Positions 60,224 through 64,000 of a stretch of 64,000 nt of DNA are shown piece after piece; position 1 is the first letter of the stretch; every line of letters begins with the position of its first letter. The stretch is taken from the NCBI RefSeq assembly GCF_024764775.1, contig NZ_JALIGC010000035.1, positions 1 to 64,000 of the forward strand, written 5' to 3'. The notes beneath the pieces are model-generated. The model was not told where the DNA came from. It saw only the letters and a list, made by a program, of their open reading frames with translations, and made no database searches. The position numbers and the translations under genes are program-made. This DNA is from Scandinavium manionii (GTDB lineage Bacteria; Pseudomonadota; Gammaproteobacteria; Enterobacterales; Enterobacteriaceae).

Positions 60224-61783
60224 ATGAATGCATCATTTTCACATCCCTTTACTGCCGCCAATTTGATTGGCCTTGCCGCATTATTGTTCGTCACCGCTGC
60301 GTTTACGACGCCTGTAAAAGATGGCCACGATAAAGCCCTGAGCGTCAGCATGGAGGACATACAGAAGCCCTGGGTCGGTGATTTGCAGGGCATGTACGAT
60401 AGGCGGGTGATCCGCGTGCTGACAACCTACAGCAAAACCTTTTACTTCATCGACAAAGGCACCCAACGCGGCGTGACCCACGATGCATTTATGGCGTTCG
60501 AGCGCGACCTGAACAACAAGTTGATGAAAGATAAACGGCTCAAACATCGCCACCTGAAGGTGCGCATTATCTTTGTGCCGGTGACCCGCGAGCAGCTCTT
60601 TAGCGCCCTGAATGAGGGGAAAGGGGATATCGTCGCCGCGAATCTGACCATTACTCCCGATCGCATGAAGCTTGCCTCCTTCACTGATCCGGTTTATGCC
60701 AACGTCAAAGAGCTGCTGCTGTCCGGGCCGGATTCACCTAAGGTAGAAAACCTTGAACAGCTGTCAGGCAAAACCGTTTTTGTCCGTTATTCATCAAGCT
60801 ATTATGAAAGCCTGAAAACGCTGAATGCACACTTCGCAAAACAATCCTTACCCCCGGTCACGCTACAACCCGCTCCTGAAGCCCTTGAGGATGAAGACCT
60901 GATTGAAATGCTCAATGCCGGGTTGATCCCGCTGATTGTCGTCGACAGGCATAAAGCACTTTTCTGGAAAAATATTTTCCCTAACATTGAGGTACATGAA
61001 AATATCGGCCTTCGCGATCACGCTAATATTGCCTGGAGCGTGCGTAAGAGTAATCCTCAACTGCTGGCTGTATTAAATGGCTTTGTGCGTGAAAATAAAG
61101 TAGGGAGCACATTCGGAAATATACTGTTAATACGATACTTAAAGAACGCTAAATACGTGAAGAGTGCGACATCCGAAGCGGAACGGCGGAAGTTTTTAAC
61201 CTTGGTAGATATCTTCCGAAAATACGGTGAACGCTACAACGTGGACTGGCTGCTGATGATTGCCCAAGGGTATCAGGAATCCCGGTTGAATCAGAAAGTA
61301 CGCAGCCCGGTCGGGGCGATTGGTGTGATGCAGGTGATGCCGAAGACCGGGAAAGAGCTGAACGTCGGCGATATTCGCAATCTGGACCCCAACATTAACG
61401 CCGGGGTCAAATATATGCGCTGGATGATAGACCAGTACTACGGCGATGAGCCAATGACCCCGCTGGATAAAGTGCTGTTCTCGTTTGCCTCGTATAATGC
61501 CGGTCCTGCCCGGATCGCACGCTTACGCACAGAAACTCAAAAGCGCGGCTTCGACCCCAATGTCTGGTTTGGTAACGTTGAGAATTTGGCCGCCGAGAAA
61601 ATTGGCGCTGAAACCGTTACCTACGTCAGCAATATTTATAAATACTACATTGCCTATCGACTGGTTATTGATGAACTGGCCCGCAAACAGAAAGCGGTGG
61701 AGCAATCTACAAGTAAGGCTAGACTGGAAAAAGCGGTGCCTGTCCCACAGAAAAAACCTGAAAAACCCGTCAGCAATAATTGA
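60224..61783 (+). CDS. MltF-like membrane-bound lytic transglycosylase
   Basis: This 519-aa protein has an N-terminal membrane segment or signal (LIGLAALLFVTAAFTTPV), a type-3 periplasmic binding domain (residues about 50-310, with IVAANLTITPDRMKLASFTDPV) and a SLT lysozyme domain with catalytic Glu352 (YQESRLN) and GAIGVMQVMPKTG. The domain order is that of MltF, which cleaves peptidoglycan, but the sequence is distinct from E. coli MltF and is probably a paralogue. The binding domain probably regulates activity. A small lipoprotein gene follows after 10 bp. Confidence 0.88.
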   Translation: MNASFSHPFTAANLIGLAALLFVTAAFTTPVKDGHDKALSVSMEDIQKPWVGDLQGMYDRRVIRVLTTYSKTFYFIDKGTQRGVTHDAFMAFERDLNNKLMKDKRLKHRHLKVRIIFVPVTREQLFSALNEGKGDIVAANLTITPDRMKLASFTDPVYANVKELLLSGPDSPKVENLEQLSGKTVFVRYSSSYYESLKTLNAHFAKQSLPPVTLQPAPEALEDEDLIEMLNAGLIPLIVVDRHKALFWKNIFPNIEVHENIGLRDHANIAWSVRKSNPQLLAVLNGFVRENKVGSTFGNILLIRYLKNAKYVKSATSEAERRKFLTLVDIFRKYGERYNVDWLLMIAQGYQESRLNQKVRSPVGAIGVMQVMPKTGKELNVGDIRNLDPNINAGVKYMRWMIDQYYGDEPMTPLDKVLFSFASYNAGPARIARLRTETQKRGFDPNVWFGNVENLAAEKIGAETVTYVSNIYKYYIAYRLVIDELARKQKAVEQSTSKARLEKAVPVPQKKPEKPVSNN

Positions 61784-61793
61784 GGCATTAATA

Positions 61794-62147
61794 ATGATAA
61801 AAATGGTCTGCAGCATCGCGTTTGCAGGGTTGATGGTGTCCGGTTGTACTTCCCAAAAATCCACCTCGCCAGAGGAAGCGCAATATCAACGCGTAATGAC
61901 GGCAGCTCACAGCTGCGCAGAAGAGGTCAGAGAGAAAACCATCGCGCTGGTTGCCAATGGTGCACCGACACGCACACGCTGGACGACGGCAAACTACGTC
62001 ACCAAAGATTCTGCGGGCAAAGAACAGAGTCGCTCCGTTGAGTACCGAACCTCCACCATTCTGGACAACGGTTCAGAAGGTAGCGCCTGGAAGAAATGCA
62101 TGCAGGACGATGATGCTTTGGTGCCGGAGCTGACGTTTACTCGCTAA
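61794..62147 (+). CDS. Small lipoprotein downstream of the transglycosylase
   Basis: This 117-aa protein has a lipobox, VSGC, with the lipidated cysteine at position 18 followed by TSQKS, so it should be sorted to the outer membrane. The mature part is mostly polar with two further cysteines (HSCAEEV and KKCMQD) that may pair. I do not recognise the family. It starts 10 bp after the transglycosylase gene with GAGG upstream, so the two are cotranscribed and may work together. Confidence 0.82.
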   Translation: MIKMVCSIAFAGLMVSGCTSQKSTSPEEAQYQRVMTAAHSCAEEVREKTIALVANGAPTRTRWTTANYVTKDSAGKEQSRSVEYRTSTILDNGSEGSAWKKCMQDDDALVPELTFTR

Positions 62148-62253
62148 ATCAGTGCGGTAACCAGGCCGCTATCTTCAGTTTGGCCCCGAAAGCAATTAAA
62201 CTAAAAAATATAGATTTGACTGATTCATCATTTGTATTGATGCATGGGGAGTT

Positions 62254-63138
62254 ATGGATTTACGACACCTGAAATACTTTCTGGCAGTTGCAGAAGAACG
62301 GCATTTTGGCCGGGCGGCAGAGCGGCTCAACATCGTTCAGCCTGCATTGAGCATGCAGATAAAAGCGCTAGAAGCTGAGCTGGGCGGCCCTTTGCTGATC
62401 CGCACCAGCCGTCGGGTCGAACTGACCGACGCCGGTAAGCTTTTGCAGGCTGAAGCCATGCGCACGCTGGAGCATATGGAACATACGCGTCTTGCGGTCG
62501 AACGTTCAATTCGTGGTGAAACGGGTCGCATACGGGTCGGGTTTGCTGGCAATGCTGTCTTTAGCGGCAGGCTGATGCAGGACGTGCGCTCATTTCATCA
62601 GACGTATCCGGATGCTGAGATTATTTGCCAGGAACTGGCCCCGCAGCTACAAAACGATGCAATCCAGAACGGTACGCTGGATGTCGGCTATATGCCTGAT
62701 TACTATCCGGAACATGACCCGGCTATGATTTATGAGTCTGTAGGGAAATGGGGAAGGGTAGTGGTGATGTCCAGCGAGCATCCTCTTGCCGATAAAGAGA
62801 GTCTGACCGTGGATATGCTGGCCAATGAGCCGTTGATCATGTACTCCATCAATGACGCGGATTCTGAACTTGATTCACAGTTACAAACGCTGCTGGGTGA
62901 ATCATTAAATATCGCCTTGCGAATTTCCAGTTCACTGAGCGTGCTCGCCATGGCAGGGGCTGGATTGGGTATCGCGCTGGTTCCCGCGCCGTTAGCGCGG
63001 GTGGCGATCCCGGGCATCGTTTATCGAGTGCTGGATTCGAAAGAGCTGTCAGCGAATCTGATGATGGTCAGTCGTAAAGATGAACCCAGTGCTGCGGTAC
63101 AGGCTTATATTAACCACACGCGGCAAAATCTATGCTAG
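62254..63138 (+). CDS. LysR-family regulator
   Basis: This 294-aa regulator starts MDLRHLKYFLAVAEERHFGR with the helix-turn-helix RAAERLNIVQPALSMQIKAL and a LysR substrate domain from about residue 90. It belongs to the large group around CatM/BenM/HcaR by its N-terminus. No obvious divergent target lies beside it. Base composition is ordinary, in contrast to the AT-rich gene that follows. Confidence 0.88.
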   Translation: MDLRHLKYFLAVAEERHFGRAAERLNIVQPALSMQIKALEAELGGPLLIRTSRRVELTDAGKLLQAEAMRTLEHMEHTRLAVERSIRGETGRIRVGFAGNAVFSGRLMQDVRSFHQTYPDAEIICQELAPQLQNDAIQNGTLDVGYMPDYYPEHDPAMIYESVGKWGRVVVMSSEHPLADKESLTVDMLANEPLIMYSINDADSELDSQLQTLLGESLNIALRISSSLSVLAMAGAGLGIALVPAPLARVAIPGIVYRVLDSKELSANLMMVSRKDEPSAAVQAYINHTRQNLC

Positions 63139-63194
63139 GTAATTACTGGAAATTTTGGTTGGACAGGCCGGAGGCGCGTCCGCATGTGTTTACG

Positions 63195-63984
63195 CTATGA
63201 GATCAAATCCTGTTTGCTGATACCATCAACTTTACTGAACATTTCTGCAAAAAGCCTGTCATCTTTTTTTGCCCAGAATGTGTCTAAATCATCTCCACCC
63301 CAAATATCATGGGTATGACACACAAACTCAAGTAAACCTGACTTATGGAAATTAAAATCCATGAATTTCTCAACACTTCTGTCAATAATATTTTGGTAAA
63401 AAAGTACCACTTTACAATTCCGATTTTGTATATTGTATATTGTATAATGATAATAGCTCGTTAAGGTGAGATCGTAGTGATGAAAGATTTGAGTTGTCGG
63501 TAATTCTGTGATGATATAAAAAAACAAAATCCTTTGTTCCCCGCAATTTTATTTGCCGTGAAACTCGTCGTTTAAATGCCCTATTATCCTCTCTCACTTG
63601 GAGTGGGTTATGATGTGTAAATTCGAACCCGAGCATGTGTCGGGGACTGTACTTGTCATTGCATTTTTTATAATACGCGGAGCGAATAACAGAGTTGGTG
63701 CCATCCGGGCATTGTACCAGGCAATCTGTTTTCAGCAGATTTTTATAATTATCATGTTCCATTTGAAGAATATACTCAATATTGGAACGTCCTGCGGAAA
63801 AAACCGTACTAAAAGATTTTCTGTTGTGCCTGCGTAAGATATCATCGGGAAGACAGTTCTCACCCATAGAAACCCAAAGCGTATCAGCTTTGAGATTGTC
63901 TTTGTTCTTCCATTTTTTATGCATGTTTTTAATCGTGCGCTTAAAAGAACGCAAATTGTTTTTTATATATTGATTCATGATCAT
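63195..63984 (-). pseudogene. DUF1796-like (papain-like peptidase family) gene split by a 7-bp repeat
   Basis: The first part (63984-63412, 190 codons) contains TLWVSMGENCLPDDILRRHN, SFSTVFSAGRSNIEYIL and MLGFEFTHHNPL, which resemble the DUF1796 putative cysteine peptidase family (Cys in GENC, later histidines). The second part continues in another frame (KVVLFYQNIIDRSVEKF to KQDLIS, stop at 63195). At the frame change lie three copies of a heptamer. Deleting seven bases gives one frame of 261 codons including the stop. The gene is AT-rich and looks foreign compared with the rest of the window; such genes often lie in surface-polysaccharide loci. Confidence 0.72.
63425..63445. repeat. Heptanucleotide tandem repeat (TTTGTAT, ATTGTAT, ATTGTAT)
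   Basis: Two exact ATTGTAT units (63432-63438, 63439-63445) follow a one-mismatch unit. Because the unit is 7 bp, each gain or loss of one copy changes the reading frame of the gene it lies in. It is positioned exactly where the two halves of the DUF1796-like gene part. Confidence 0.85.
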
Positions 63985-64000
63985 CGCATTTATTACCTTT

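Overview
The window reads as a chromosomal segment from a member of the Enterobacteriaceae close to Enterobacter, Lelliottia, Leclercia or Kluyvera; I cannot fix the genus from sequence alone. Much of it follows the gene content of the E. coli terminus region (ydfI-rspR-ydfG-dcp, mgrR/mgtS, ydeE-eamA-marBAR-marC-sotB, ptrR-sad-glsB-dgcF, uxaB, yneE, tam). Three ERIC elements and several GC-rich REP-like palindromes fit this assignment. Into this backbone are placed blocks that E. coli K-12 lacks at these positions: guaD-xdhABC, urtABCDE, tandem phzF genes, an NAD-type glutamate dehydrogenase, a FhuE-like receptor and a dipZ-msrA pair. No tRNA, rRNA, CRISPR array or prophage was seen.

Layout. 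1-127 is the end of an IS903-type (IS5 family) element that has cut off the 5' part of a TRAP-transporter DctM gene (128-712). Then come ydfI, rspR and ydfG. A purine-degradation operon (guaD-xdhA-xdhB-xdhC, 4447-10306) runs into dcp, followed by a 17-codon ORF with its own terminator. 12.9-13.8 kb holds a secreted protein of unknown function, the PhoP-type sRNA gene mgrR and the 31-aa membrane protein gene mgtS. 13.8-16.5 kb has a FtrA-like regulator, a rhodanese and a solitary MetE-like enzyme. 16.8-22.3 kb is the urea ABC transporter behind a good sigma-54 promoter. zinT with a Zur box, an SDR/XRE pair, ydeE and eamA lead to the mar locus (27.3-29.4 kb), in which an ERIC separates marA from marB.

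29.4-30.4 kb is a deletion scar in which a LysR gene and a divergent tautomerase gene have both lost their 5' ends. It is followed by an APH(6)-like kinase, sotB, two tandem phzF paralogues, ptrR/sad/glsB, a diguanylate cyclase and uxaB. A fic gene (42.2-43.3 kb) is flanked on both sides by the same three-part TGAGCC operator-like array. yneE, an acetyltransferase, a 32-aa membrane protein, tam, a hexapeptide acetyltransferase, glutamate dehydrogenase, a methyltransferase/Rrf2 pair and an MFS-TetR drug-efflux operon follow.

51.4-54.9 kb is an iron-uptake pair (FhuE-like receptor and YncE) with Fur-like boxes between them. 55-63.1 kb holds an aminotransferase, an HxlR/SDR pair, a periplasmic methionine-repair operon (dipZ-msrA), a lytic transglycosylase with a small lipoprotein, and a LysR regulator. 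The window ends in an AT-rich gene (63195-63984) resembling the DUF1796 family that is split by a tandem 7-bp repeat; removing one unit restores a single open frame, so this is either a phase-variable switch or a recent slip.
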